Positions 34,618-43,553 of a stretch of 64,000 nucleotides of DNA are shown here, in pieces. The DNA is from Acidovorax sp. A1169 (lineage in GTDB: Bacteria; Pseudomonadota; Gammaproteobacteria; Burkholderiales; Burkholderiaceae_C): contig NZ_JAUZDX010000002.1 in assembly GCF_030704685.1 (NCBI RefSeq), forward strand, positions 248,001-312,000, written 5' to 3'. The notes beneath the pieces are model-generated. The model did not search any database. It worked only from the letters and a program-made list of their open reading frames with translations, and was not told the origin of the DNA. A program made the translations under genes and the position numbers. Position 1 is the first letter of the stretch. Every line of letters starts with the position of its first letter.

Positions 34618-35595
34618 ATGAACGTTCCACATATCTTTGGCCGCGTGGCACTGGCCGCCGGCATGCTGTTCGGCAGCCTGGCCGCGCATGCCACCGAATT
34701 CCGCTCGTCCGACATCCACCCCGAGGACTACCCCACCGTGCTGGCCGTGCGCCACATGGGTGAGACGCTGTCCAAGGCCACGGGTGGCAAGCACAGCATC
34801 AAGGTCTACGCCAAGGGCTCGCTCGGCATCGAGAAGGACACCATCGAGCAGACCAAGCTGGGCGCCATCGCCATGACGCGCGTGAACGTCGCGCCCATGA
34901 ACAACATCTGCCCCGCCACCATGGTGCCCACCATGCCCTTCCTGTTCCGCGACAAGGAACACATGCGCAAGGTGCTCGACGGCTCCATCGGCGACGAGAT
35001 CCTGAAGGACTGCGAATCGCAGGGCTTCGTGGGCCTGGCCTTCTACGACAGCGGCGCGCGTTCGATCTACACCGTGAAGAAGCCCGTCAAGACCCTGGCC
35101 GACGTCAAGGGACTGAAGGTGCGCGTGCAGCAGAGCGACCTTTGGGTCTCGCTGCTCGAGGCCATGGGCGCCAACGCGACCCCCATGCCCTTCGGCGAGG
35201 TCTACACCGCGCTCAAGACCGGCCTGGTCGACGCTGCCGAAAACAACTACCCCAGCTACGAGAGCTCACGCCACTTCGAAGTGGCCAAGTATTTCAACAA
35301 GACCGAGCACTCCATGGCGCCCGAGATCCTGCTGTTCAGCAAGCGCGTGTGGGACACGCTGAGCGCCGATGAGCAAAAGGCCATCCGCGCCGCGGCCAAG
35401 GAGTCGGTGGGCTTCATGCGCAAGATCTGGGACGAGCGCGAAGAGAAATCCCTGGCCACCGTGAAGGCCGCCGGCGCGCAGATCGTCGAGATCGACAAGG
35501 CCGCGTTCAAGACCGCCATGAAGCCGGTGTACGACAAGTTCCTCAAGGACCCCAAGCTGCAGGACATGGTCAAGCGCATCGACGCCGTGCAGTAA
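34618..35595 (+). CDS. dctP: TRAP transporter substrate-binding protein (DctP)
   Basis: 325 residues. The signal peptide ends LAAHATEF (about 23). The family frame includes HIKVY-like [63 protein letters not shown] and [20 protein letters not shown]. The arginine of KVRVQ is the residue that normally binds the ligand carboxylate. Structures of TRAP receptors of this group bind uronates, which agrees with udh and the lactonase directly upstream. A CTGGAGA ribosome site precedes the ATG. Followed by the membrane subunits dctQ and dctM. Confidence 0.92.
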   Translation: MNVPHIFGRVALAAGMLFGSLAAHATEFRSSDIHPEDYPTVLAVRHMGETLSKATGGKHSIKVYAKGSLGIEKDTIEQTKLGAIAMTRVNVAPMNNICPATMVPTMPFLFRDKEHMRKVLDGSIGDEILKDCESQGFVGLAFYDSGARSIYTVKKPVKTLADVKGLKVRVQQSDLWVSLLEAMGANATPMPFGEVYTALKTGLVDAAENNYPSYESSRHFEVAKYFNKTEHSMAPEILLFSKRVWDTLSADEQKAIRAAAKESVGFMRKIWDEREEKSLATVKAAGAQIVEIDKAAFKTAMKPVYDKFLKDPKLQDMVKRIDAVQ

Positions 35596-35668
35596 GAGAA
35601 AGCCAGAGTCTCCAGGGCAGGCGGCACCGGGAGCAGCCCGCCGCCTGCCCACTTCCAGTTGTTTTTGA

Positions 35669-36166
35669 ATGTCCACTATGTACACGCGACTCTGCGCTTT
35701 CATTGCGCGCACCTGCCTTCAACTCGGGGTAGGGGGGCTCGTCCTGCTGGTTTGCGCCGTGCTCTACCAGGTCATCGGCCGCTATGTGTTCAACGACACA
35801 CCCACCTGGGCCGAGAGCGGCGCGGTGCTGCTCGTGCTCTACGTGACCATGCTCGGTATGGCGGTAGGGGTGCGCGATGCGGGCCACATCGGCCTCGAAT
35901 CCTTCCTGGTGCTGGCGCCCGACTGGCTGCGCACCAAGCTCGAGTTGCTGATCCACGCGCTGGTGCTGCTGTTCGGCGTCGTCATGGCCTGGAACTGCGG
36001 TGTGCTGGCCGAGTCGGTGGCGCCCTACAAGATCCCCACGCTCGGTATCTCCGAAGCCTTCAAGTACGTGCCGCCCGCCATGGCCGGCGTGCTGGTGGCC
36101 ATGTTCTCGCTGGAGCACATCATCGCCATCCTGCGCGGCGTAGAAGTCGAGCCGGCCTGGCATTGA
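35669..36166 (+). CDS. dctQ: TRAP transporter small permease (DctQ)
   Basis: 165 residues with four predicted membrane helices (LGVGGLVLLVCAVLYQVIGR, AVLLVLYVTMLGMAVGV, LLIHALVLLFGVVMAWN, MAGVLVAMFSLEHIIAIL). The DctQ motif RYVFNDTPTWAESGA is at the expected place after the first helix. It scaffolds the large permease DctM. The gene lies 73 bases after dctP and 62 before dctM on the same strand, consistent with one transcript. Confidence 0.92.
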   Translation: MSTMYTRLCAFIARTCLQLGVGGLVLLVCAVLYQVIGRYVFNDTPTWAESGAVLLVLYVTMLGMAVGVRDAGHIGLESFLVLAPDWLRTKLELLIHALVLLFGVVMAWNCGVLAESVAPYKIPTLGISEAFKYVPPAMAGVLVAMFSLEHIIAILRGVEVEPAWH

Positions 36167-36228
36167 ACGCTGCAGCGCCCACCTGACTTCTGCACCCTAA
36201 CGTCCGTCCCTACAAAGATTCCACCACC

Positions 36229-37521
36229 ATGGCGTTGACCATTCTCTGCGTGACCTTCACGCTCCTGCTGCTGCTGGGCGTGCCCGTGGCCTTTTCGATT
36301 GGCCTGTCCTCGCTGGCCACCATCCTGTACGAAGGCCTGCCGCTGGCCGTGGGCTTCCAGCAGATGATTTCGGGCATGAACCCGTTCTCGTTCCTGGCGA
36401 TTCCGTTCTTCATCTTCGCCGGCGAGATCATGATGTACGGCGGCATTGCCGACCGCATCGTCAACTTCGCCAAGAGCGTGGCGGGCCATGTGCGCGGCGG
36501 CCTGGGCATGAGCAACGTGCTCGCCTGCACGCTGTTCGGCGGCGTCTCGGGCTCGCCCGTGGCCGACGTCTCGGCCATGGGTGCCGTGCTCATCCCGCAG
36601 ATGAAGAAAGAGGGCTACCACGCCGACTACGCGGTGAACGTGACCACCCACGCCTCGCTGGTGGGCGCGCTCATGCCCACCTCGCACAACCTCATCATCT
36701 TCACACTGGCCGCTGGCGGCAAGGTGAGCATTGCCGCGCTGATCCTCGCCGGCATCGTGCCTGCGCTGCTGCTCACGGTCTGCAACCTGGCGGCCGCCTA
36801 CCTCGTGGCCGTCAAGCGCGGCTACCCCGCCGGCACCTTCCCCGGCTGGGAGATCGTGTGGATCTCGTTCCGCGCCTCCGTCCCTGGCCTGGCCGTGGTG
36901 GTCATCATCATCGCGGGCATCCTTTCGGGGGCCTTCACGGCCACCGAGTCGGCGTCCGTCGCGGTGCTGTGGGCGCTGGTGCTCTCGGTCTTCGTCTACA
37001 AGAAGCTCACGCGCGAGCAGTTCCTCAAGGCCGCCTCCAAGGCCGTCAAGACCACCGGCACCGTGCTGCTGCTGATCGGCATCTCGTCGATGTTCGGCTA
37101 CCTCATCGGCCTGTACGGCGTGGCCGAGCTCACCGGCGATGTGCTCAAGTCCATGAGCACCTCTCCCTGGGTCATCTTCCTGTGCGTGAACATCATTTTG
37201 TTCATCCTGGGCACCTTCCTGGACATGGCGGCCACCATCCTCATCTGCACACCGATCTTTCTGCCCATCTGCCAGCAGTTCGGCATGAGCACCGAGCAGT
37301 TCGGCATCGTGATCCTGATCAACTGCGCGCTGGGCCTGAACACCCCGCCCGTGGGCACCACGCAGTTCATCGGCTGCACCATCGGCGGCATCTCCGTGGG
37401 CGAGGTGATGAAGACCATCTGGCCGTTCTACAGCGCCCTGATCGTCGCGCTGATGCTGGTGACCTACGTGCCGCAGTTCTCCATGTGGCTGCCGGATCTG
37501 GTTCTCAAGGGTGGTGGGTGA
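36229..37521 (+). CDS. dctM: TRAP transporter large permease (DctM)
   Basis: 430-residue 12-helix permease that carries out the sodium-driven translocation. Typical blocks: GVPVAFSIGLSSLATILYEG, GMNPFSFLAIPFFIFAGEIM, LFGGVSGSPVADVSAMGAV, TATESASVAVLWAL and the C-terminal LNTPPVGTTQFIGCTIGG. It is the last gene of the udh-lactonase-dctPQM operon and is followed by three hairpins with T-tracts. Confidence 0.94.
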   Translation: MALTILCVTFTLLLLLGVPVAFSIGLSSLATILYEGLPLAVGFQQMISGMNPFSFLAIPFFIFAGEIMMYGGIADRIVNFAKSVAGHVRGGLGMSNVLACTLFGGVSGSPVADVSAMGAVLIPQMKKEGYHADYAVNVTTHASLVGALMPTSHNLIIFTLAAGGKVSIAALILAGIVPALLLTVCNLAAAYLVAVKRGYPAGTFPGWEIVWISFRASVPGLAVVVIIIAGILSGAFTATESASVAVLWALVLSVFVYKKLTREQFLKAASKAVKTTGTVLLLIGISSMFGYLIGLYGVAELTGDVLKSMSTSPWVIFLCVNIILFILGTFLDMAATILICTPIFLPICQQFGMSTEQFGIVILINCALGLNTPPVGTTQFIGCTIGGISVGEVMKTIWPFYSALIVALMLVTYVPQFSMWLPDLVLKGGG

Positions 37522-37523
37522 AG

Positions 37524-37567
37524 CGCAGGGGGCCCGGCGGCGAGGCCGGGTCTCCTGCGTCTTTTTT
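37524..37567 (+). terminator. Rho-independent terminator after dctM
   Basis: CGCAGG at 37524 pairs with CCTGCG at 37554-37559, enclosing an inner CCCGG/CCGGG stem, and is followed by TCTTTTTT. It begins three bases after the dctM stop. Confidence 0.8.
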
Positions 37568-37603
37568 CCTGCACTGACCGACTGAGCGTTGGAGTGCATC
37601 CAC

Positions 37604-37661
37604 GAGGCGCCCCTGGGCGCCTCTTGCCTTTTTGGGTGCCCCTGGGCGCCTCGTTTCCTTT
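37604..37661 (+). terminator. Tandem duplicated terminators upstream of the EamA gene
   Basis: GAGGCGCCC/GGGCGCCTC (37604-37623) is followed by TTGCCTTTTT. A second copy of the 15-mer GCCCCTGGGCGCCTC (37638-37652), pairing with GGGTGCCC by one G-U pair, is followed by GTTTCCTTTTTT. Two hairpins with the same core and separate T-tracts suggest a local duplication and give a very tight stop after the TRAP operon. Confidence 0.8.
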
Positions 37662-37681
37662 TTTGACTGAGAGATTTCCGC

Positions 37682-38617
37682 ATGGGGGCAGTTTCCCGAT
37701 TTTCCGACCGCAGGGTCGTCGTGGCCGTGGCGCTGCTGTGCTGCCTGCTCTGGGGCAGCTCCTACCCCGCCATCAAGACCGGCTACGCCTGGTTTGGCAT
37801 CGCCAAGGTCGACGTGCCCACCCAGCTCGTCTTCGCCGGCTGGCGCTTCGTGGGTGCGGGCCTGGTGCTGCTGGCCTGGGCCCTGGCCAGCGGTCGCAAG
37901 GTGTGGGCCCTGGGCCCCGGCTCGGCGCGCCAGCTGGTGGTGCTGGGCCTGGCGCAGACCGCGCTGCAGTACGTGTTCTTCTACGTGGGCGTGGCGCACA
38001 CCACCGGCGTCAAGGCCTCCATCATGAACGCCACCGGCACCTTCTTCAGCGTGCTGCTGGCGCACTGGGTTTATCACAACGACCGCCTGAGCCATGCCAA
38101 GCTCTGGGGCTGCCTGGTGGGCTTTGCGGGCGTCATGGTGGTCAACCTGGGCCGCGGCACGCTCGACCTCGATTTCACCCTGCTCGGCGAAGGTTTCGTC
38201 GTGCTCGCCGCCCTGGTGCTGGCCGCCGCCAGCATCTACGGCAAGCAGCTCTCGCAGCGCATGGACTCGGTCGTCATGACCGGCTGGCAGCTGGCCATCG
38301 GCGGCGCGGCCCTGCTCGCCATGGGCTGGGGCGCGGGCGGGTCGCTCACCGGCTTCACCCTCGCATCCACCACCTTGCTGGTCTACCTGGCCCTGCTGTC
38401 CTCGGCCGCCTTCTCGCTGTGGAGCCTGCTGCTCAAGCACAACCGCGTGAGCCAGGTCACGGTGTTCAACTTCACCGTGCCGGTGTTCGGCGCCGCCCTG
38501 TCGGCGGTGTTTCTGGGCGAGGCGCTGTGGGAGTGGAAGAACCTGGTGGCGCTGGTGCTGGTGTGCGGGGGGATCTGGCTGGTGACGCGCGATGCGCCTC
38601 CTGCCGGGAACAAATAG
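37682..38617 (+). CDS. EamA/DMT-family transporter
   Basis: 311 residues with ten predicted membrane helices in two EamA repeats. The first begins VAVALLCCLLWGSSYPAIKT and the second about residue 165 (LGEGFVVLAALVLAAASIYG). FTVPVFGAALSAVFLGEAL lies near the C-terminal end. DMT proteins usually export metabolites or amino acids. It starts after the tandem terminators, so it has its own promoter, but is nine bases upstream of galM and probably co-transcribed with it. Substrate unknown; a sugar or sugar-acid role is suggested only by neighbours. Confidence 0.88.
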   Translation: MGAVSRFSDRRVVVAVALLCCLLWGSSYPAIKTGYAWFGIAKVDVPTQLVFAGWRFVGAGLVLLAWALASGRKVWALGPGSARQLVVLGLAQTALQYVFFYVGVAHTTGVKASIMNATGTFFSVLLAHWVYHNDRLSHAKLWGCLVGFAGVMVVNLGRGTLDLDFTLLGEGFVVLAALVLAAASIYGKQLSQRMDSVVMTGWQLAIGGAALLAMGWGAGGSLTGFTLASTTLLVYLALLSSAAFSLWSLLLKHNRVSQVTVFNFTVPVFGAALSAVFLGEALWEWKNLVALVLVCGGIWLVTRDAPPAGNK

Positions 38618-38626
38618 ACTCGGCAT

Positions 38627-39736
38627 ATGGCCCACCTCCTCCACCGCGAAGCATTCCAGCAGACCCTGCACGGCCAGCGTACCGACCTGTTCATCCTGCG
38701 GGGCGAGGGCGGGCTGCAGGTCGCCATCAGCAACTACGGCGCGCGGCTGGTGCAGATCGCCGTGCCCGACGGGCAGGGCGGGCTGGTGGATGTGGCGCTG
38801 GGCTACGACAGCCTGCAGGGCTACCTGGACGGGCAGCTTTCCATGGGCGCGCTCATCGGCCGCTGGGCCGGGCGGCTGCGCAGCGGGCAGCTCACGGTGC
38901 CCGGTCACGGCGCGCCGCTGCAATTGCCCACCAACAGCGGGCCGCACCACCACCATGGCGGGCCGCGCGGTAGCCGCTTCCAGGTGTTTGCGGTGGACGA
39001 GGTGCAGGCCGACGCCATCGCGCTGAGCCATGTGTTCCGCACCGAGGACGATGGCGTGCCCGGCACGGTGCGGCTCACGGTGCGCATTGCCGTCACGCCC
39101 GACAACTCGCTGCAGATGACCTGGACCGCTGAGGCGGCCGATGCACCCACCATCGTCAACATCACCGGCCATGCCTTCTTCAACCTGGCCGGTGTCGGCA
39201 GCACGCACCGCCACCAGCTGCAGGTGCCCGCCAGCCGCTACGTGCCGTTGGCGCTGGACCTGTGCCCGCTGGGTGAACTCGATGGCGTGCAGGGCACGGC
39301 GTTCGATTTCCGTGAACTGCGCACGGTGGGCGAAGCCATTGCACAGCACGGCGACCAGTTGGCCCTGGCCGGCGGGCTGGACCACTACCTGGTGCTCGAC
39401 AGCGGGGTCTCGGCCCGCGCGCCATTTGCGCTGCCTCCAGGCAGCCCGGGCCTGCGCCTGGCCGCGCGCCTGCGCGAGCCGGTGAGCGGCCGCAGCATGC
39501 AGGTGTGGAGCACGGCGCCCGGCGTGCAGGTCTACGCGGGCCATGGCCTCAAGGCCGACCCGGCGCGCGACCTGGGGCGCGGCAACGGCCCGGGCGGCTG
39601 GCTGTGGCAGCCCGGCGACGGCATCTGCCTGGAGCCCATGGAGTACCCCGACGCGCCCAACCACCCGGCCTTTCCCAAACGCTGGCTGGCACCTGGCGAG
39701 GCGGAGCATGGGGCCATCGTGTACCGGTTTCTTTGA
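38627..39736 (+). CDS. galM: Aldose 1-epimerase (mutarotase)
   Basis: 369-residue GalM-type beta-sandwich. It shows ISNYGARLVQIAVPDGQGGL, GALIGRWAGRLRSGQL, the catalytic histidine in NITGHAFFNLAG, and the catalytic glutamate region ICLEPMEYPDAPNHPAFP. It interconverts alpha and beta anomers of aldoses and could feed the correct anomer of a uronate or hexose into oxidation, which would fit the locus. It follows the EamA gene by nine bases. Confidence 0.9.
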   Translation: MAHLLHREAFQQTLHGQRTDLFILRGEGGLQVAISNYGARLVQIAVPDGQGGLVDVALGYDSLQGYLDGQLSMGALIGRWAGRLRSGQLTVPGHGAPLQLPTNSGPHHHHGGPRGSRFQVFAVDEVQADAIALSHVFRTEDDGVPGTVRLTVRIAVTPDNSLQMTWTAEAADAPTIVNITGHAFFNLAGVGSTHRHQLQVPASRYVPLALDLCPLGELDGVQGTAFDFRELRTVGEAIAQHGDQLALAGGLDHYLVLDSGVSARAPFALPPGSPGLRLAARLREPVSGRSMQVWSTAPGVQVYAGHGLKADPARDLGRGNGPGGWLWQPGDGICLEPMEYPDAPNHPAFPKRWLAPGEAEHGAIVYRFL

Positions 39737-39847
39737 AGTGCGGGGTGGCGGAGCTCGTCCCACCCGCCTAAGTTTCGCCTAAGTGTCCGTGCTGAAACTG
39801 CCTCCATCACAGCAACTCCTTGCTACTGAACGGAAAGGCAGACCACC

Positions 39848-41374
39848 ATGAACACCTCCAGCTTTGTCGCATCCACCCCCCGCCGCCTGATCGCCGCGCT
39901 GGTGGCCGCAGGGGCCCTGGGCGCTACGAGCGTCGGGCTCATCAGCGGGCACCAGGCGCGGGCCTCGGCACCAGCGCCCGTGGTGGCGCAGGCCGCCTTG
40001 CCCGCCGGCACGGCGCTGCCCAGCTTTGCGCAGATCACCGCGCAGAACGGCCCGGCCGTGGTCAACATCAGCGTGACGGGCAGCACCCGCAGTGCCCAGG
40101 CCGGCAGCAATGACGACGATGACGAGCGCCCCACCGCGCGCCAGCAGCGCCAGGCGCCCGGCATCGACCCCGATGACCCGTTCTACGAGTTCTTCCGCCG
40201 CTTTGGCGTGCCGGGTGCGGGTGGCGGTGGCGCGCAGCCCAACGTGCCCACGCACGGCCAGGGCTCGGGCTTCATCGTCAGTGCCGACGGGCTGGTGCTG
40301 ACCAATGCCCACGTGGTCAAGGGCGCGAGCGACGTGACCGTGAAGCTCACCGACCGGCGCGAGTTCCGCGCCAAGGTGCTGGGCTCGGACCCCAAGACCG
40401 ATGTGGCTGTGCTCAAGATCGAGGCCAAGAACCTGCCCACGGTGCGCCTGGGCAGCACGCGTGACCTGCAGGTGGGCGAATGGGTGCTGGCCATCGGCTC
40501 GCCGTTCGGCTTCGAGAACAGCGTGACGGCCGGCGTGGTCAGCGCCAAGGGCCGCTCGCTGCCCGATGACAGCCTGGTGCCCTTCATCCAGACCGACGTG
40601 GCCGTCAACCCCGGCAACTCGGGCGGCCCGTTGTTCAACGGCCGTGGCGAGGTGGTGGGCATCAACTCGCAGATCTACAGCCGCTCGGGGGGCTACCAGG
40701 GCGTGTCGTTCGCCATCCCGATCGAGCTGGCCGACAAGATCAAGCAGCAGATCGTGGCCACCGGCAAGGTGCGCCATGCGCAGTTGGGTGTGGCCGTGCA
40801 GGAGGTGAACCAGGCGTTTGCCGAGTCCTTCCAGCTCGACAAGCCCGAGGGCGCGCTGGTGGCCAGCGTCACCAAGGACAGCCCGGCCGACAAGGCCGGC
40901 CTGCAGGCGGGCGACGTGATCCGCCAGGTGGACGGTCAGCCCATCGTGGCTTCGGGCGACCTGCCGGCTTGGGTGGGCCAGGCCCAGCCTGGGCAGAAGG
41001 CGCGCCTGTCGGTGTGGCGCCAGGGCAAGCCGCTGGAGCTGACCGCCACCCTGGGCGACGCCAGCGACAAGGGCAAGGCCGTGGCCAAGGCCGACGAGGC
41101 CACGGGCAAGGGCCAACTGGGCCTGTCGCTGCGTCCTCTGGATGCCGATGAGCGCCGCGAGGTGGGCGTGAGCGCTGGCCTGGTGATCGAGCAGGCGCGC
41201 GGCCCGGCCGCCGCTGCGGGTGTGCAGGCGGGCGATGTGCTGCTGGCCATCAACGGTGCGCCGGCCAAGGACATCGAGCAGGTGCGCGCGGCCATGGCCA
41301 AGGCGGGCAAGTCGGTGGCCTTGCTGATCGAGCGCAACGGCGACAAGATTTTTGTCCCCGTCCGCCTTGGATAA
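39848..41374 (+). CDS. degP: DegP/DegQ-type periplasmic serine protease
   Basis: 508 residues. An N-terminal hydrophobic segment (LIAALVAAGALGATSVGLIS) exports the protein. The trypsin-like domain carries the triad H155 (LTNAHVVKGA), D185 (DPKTDVAVLK) and S258 (NPGNSGGPLFN). A Gly-rich insertion (PGAGGGGAQPN) lies in the LA loop. Two PDZ domains follow (about 320-405, and from 420 to the end with GVQAGDVLLAINGAPAKDIE). It acts in protein quality control in the periplasm. A GGAAAGG ribosome site supports the ATG. The downstream two-component genes are separated by a terminator-like hairpin. Confidence 0.93.
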   Translation: MNTSSFVASTPRRLIAALVAAGALGATSVGLISGHQARASAPAPVVAQAALPAGTALPSFAQITAQNGPAVVNISVTGSTRSAQAGSNDDDDERPTARQQRQAPGIDPDDPFYEFFRRFGVPGAGGGGAQPNVPTHGQGSGFIVSADGLVLTNAHVVKGASDVTVKLTDRREFRAKVLGSDPKTDVAVLKIEAKNLPTVRLGSTRDLQVGEWVLAIGSPFGFENSVTAGVVSAKGRSLPDDSLVPFIQTDVAVNPGNSGGPLFNGRGEVVGINSQIYSRSGGYQGVSFAIPIELADKIKQQIVATGKVRHAQLGVAVQEVNQAFAESFQLDKPEGALVASVTKDSPADKAGLQAGDVIRQVDGQPIVASGDLPAWVGQAQPGQKARLSVWRQGKPLELTATLGDASDKGKAVAKADEATGKGQLGLSLRPLDADERREVGVSAGLVIEQARGPAAAAGVQAGDVLLAINGAPAKDIEQVRAAMAKAGKSVALLIERNGDKIFVPVRLG

Positions 41375-41390
41375 AGGTGCCTGAATGAAG

Positions 41391-41411
41391 GGGCTGCTTC
41401 GGCAGCCCTTT
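41391..41411 (+). terminator. Terminator after degP
   Basis: GGGCTGC, a TTCG tetraloop and GCAGCCC, followed by TTTGCC. It is 17 bases after the degP stop and 33 bases before the response-regulator ATG. The short T-run makes it moderate in strength. Confidence 0.65.
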
Positions 41412-41443
41412 GCCATTCATTCTTTCGCTATGCTTGCCGCACC

Positions 41444-42103
41444 ATGCGCCTGCTCCTCGTTGAAGACGACCCCATGATCGGCGAAGCCGTGCAGGACCTG
41501 TTGCGCGCCGAGCACTACGCCGTGGACTGGGTGCGCGATGGCGATGCCGCCGACACGGCCTTGCGCGCCAACGCCTATGACCTGGTGATGCTGGACCTGG
41601 GCCTGCCCAAGCGCGATGGCATCGCCGTGTTGCGCGACCTGCGCACGCGCAAGGACCGCACCCCAGTGCTGGTGGCCACCGCGCGCGATGCCGTGGCCCA
41701 GCGCATTGAGGGGCTCGACGCCGGTGCCGACGACTACGTACTCAAGCCCTACGACCTGGACGAACTGCTGGCCCGCATCCGCGCGCTGCTGCGCCGCGCC
41801 TCGGGCCGGGCCGAGCCGGTGTACGAGCACAAGGGCGTGAGCATCAACCCCAGCACGCGCGAGGCCAGCGTCAACGGTATGCCCGTGGTGCTGTCGGGCC
41901 GCGAATGGGCCGTGCTGGAGCCCCTGCTCGCGCGCCCGGGCCTGGTGCTGTCGCGCCAGCAGCTCGAAGACAAGCTCTACGGCTGGGGCGACGAGGTCAG
42001 CAGCAACGCGGTGGAGGTGTATATCCACGGCCTGCGCAAGAAGCTTGGGCCCGACATCCTTCTCAATGTGCGCGGCGTCGGTTACCTCGTACCCAAAGCA
42101 TGA
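41444..42103 (+). CDS. OmpR-family response regulator (QseB/PmrA-like)
   Basis: 219 residues. The receiver starts MRLLLVEDDPMIGEAV with the phospho-acceptor D51 (VMLDLGLPKRDG) and ends with the lysine in VLKPYDLDEL. The winged-helix effector domain (about 128-219) ends in VEVYIHGLRKKLGPD and VRGVGYLVPKA. It resembles QseB, PmrA and TctD regulators. Its stop overlaps the kinase ATG (ATGA), so the pair is translationally coupled. Targets cannot be read from the sequence; envelope stress is possible given degP just upstream. Confidence 0.93.
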   Translation: MRLLLVEDDPMIGEAVQDLLRAEHYAVDWVRDGDAADTALRANAYDLVMLDLGLPKRDGIAVLRDLRTRKDRTPVLVATARDAVAQRIEGLDAGADDYVLKPYDLDELLARIRALLRRASGRAEPVYEHKGVSINPSTREASVNGMPVVLSGREWAVLEPLLARPGLVLSRQQLEDKLYGWGDEVSSNAVEVYIHGLRKKLGPDILLNVRGVGYLVPKA

Positions 42104-43485
42104 CGGTGCAATCCAAGTCCTGGCGCACCGCGGTGCAATCGCTGCTGCCGCGCTCGCTGCGCGCGCAGTTGCTCATTTTCCTGCTCGCCGCCATCCTGCT
42201 TGCGGGCGCCGTGCAGGGCGTGCTGGCCTACCGCAGCGCGCTGGACGAGGCCGACTCGCTGTTCGACTACCACATGCAGCAGACCGCGCTGGCCCTGCGC
42301 TCGGGCCTGCCGCCCGATGCGCGCGACCTGGGGCAAGGCCTGTCGTCCGAGGACGAAAACCACGAATTCATCGTGCAGGTGTGGACCAACGAGGGCCTGC
42401 GCATCTTCGAATCGGCCGTGGGCGCGGCGCTGCCGCAGATCGCGGTGCTGGGCTTTGCCAACGTGCAGGCGCGCGGCGGCACCTACCGCGTGTTCTCGCT
42501 GCAGACGCGCTCGCAGGTCATCCAGGTGGCGCAGAACATGGCCGTGCGCAGCGGCATGGCGCGCACCCTGGCGCTGCGCACGCTGGCGCCGCTGGCGGTG
42601 ATGGCTCCCCTGTTGGTGCTGGCCGTGTGGTGGGGCGTGAGCCGCTCGCTGGCACCGGTGGAGCGCGTGCGCCGCCAGCTCGCACGCCGCCAGGCCGACG
42701 ACCTCTCACCCGTGAGCGATGCCGCCCTGCCCGACGAGGTGCAGCCCCTGGTGACCGAGCTCAACCTGCTGTTCGAGCGCGTGCAGGGCGCCTTCGCCGC
42801 GCAGCAGCACTTCGTGGCCGATGCCGCGCACGAACTGCGCTCGCCCCTGGCCGCGCTGCGCCTGCAGCTGCAGGGCCTGCAGCGCGCCAGCGACGATGGG
42901 GCCCGCGCCGTCGCGGTGGAGCGCCTGTCCGCCGGCATCGACCGCGCCACGCGCCTGGTCGAGCAGTTGCTCACCCTGGCCCGGCAAGAGGCCAGCGCCG
43001 CCGGCCCCACCCCCACCGAGGCCGTGGACCTGCGCGCCGTGGCCCAGCTCGCCCTGGCCGACGTGGCCCCCGCCGCGCAGGCGCGCGACATGGACATGGG
43101 CCTGCTCGAATCCGCCCCCGCCCCCGTGCCCGGCCGCCCCGAGGCCCTGCGCATGCTGGTGCGCAACCTGCTCGACAACGCCGTGAAATACACCCCCCCA
43201 GGCGGCCAGGTGGACCTGCAGCTGCACCGCACTGCCGACAACGCCGTGGAGCTGGTGGTCGAAGACAGCGGCCCTGGCATCGCCCCCGAGCACCGCGAGC
43301 GCGTGATGCAGCGCTTCGTGCGCGAAACCGCCGACAGCGCCCCGGGCAGCGGCCTGGGCCTGGCCATCGTGCAGGCCATCGCCCAGGCGCATGGCGCCAG
43401 CGTGGCGCTCGATGCCTCGCCTCGGCTGGGCGGGTTGCGGGTGACGGTGCGGTTTCCAGCGGCAACGATGGTTCCCGTCGCATAG
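42100..43485 (+). CDS. Sensor histidine kinase (QseC-like)
   Basis: 461 residues. TM1 (LLIFLLAAILLAGAVQGVLA), a 130-residue periplasmic sensor domain (SADETDSLFDYHMQQ-like DEADSLFDYHMQQTALALRS), TM2 (LAPLAVMAPLLVLAVWWGV) and a HAMP linker are followed by the H-box with H244 (ADAAHELRSPLAAL). The HATPase core has NLLDNAVKYTPPGG, VEDSGPGIAPEH and GSGLGLAIVQ. The first domain resembles the N-terminal sensor of tricarboxylate or QseC-type kinases. Partner of the response regulator directly upstream. Confidence 0.93.
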   Translation: MTVQSKSWRTAVQSLLPRSLRAQLLIFLLAAILLAGAVQGVLAYRSALDEADSLFDYHMQQTALALRSGLPPDARDLGQGLSSEDENHEFIVQVWTNEGLRIFESAVGAALPQIAVLGFANVQARGGTYRVFSLQTRSQVIQVAQNMAVRSGMARTLALRTLAPLAVMAPLLVLAVWWGVSRSLAPVERVRRQLARRQADDLSPVSDAALPDEVQPLVTELNLLFERVQGAFAAQQHFVADAAHELRSPLAALRLQLQGLQRASDDGARAVAVERLSAGIDRATRLVEQLLTLARQEASAAGPTPTEAVDLRAVAQLALADVAPAAQARDMDMGLLESAPAPVPGRPEALRMLVRNLLDNAVKYTPPGGQVDLQLHRTADNAVELVVEDSGPGIAPEHRERVMQRFVRETADSAPGSGLGLAIVQAIAQAHGASVALDASPRLGGLRVTVRFPAATMVPVA

Positions 43486-43553
43486 GCAGCATCTGCGGCG
43501 GCTTCCTGGCCGCACAATGCCCCTTCAACATCCATCGGACGGGGCTGCATCGT

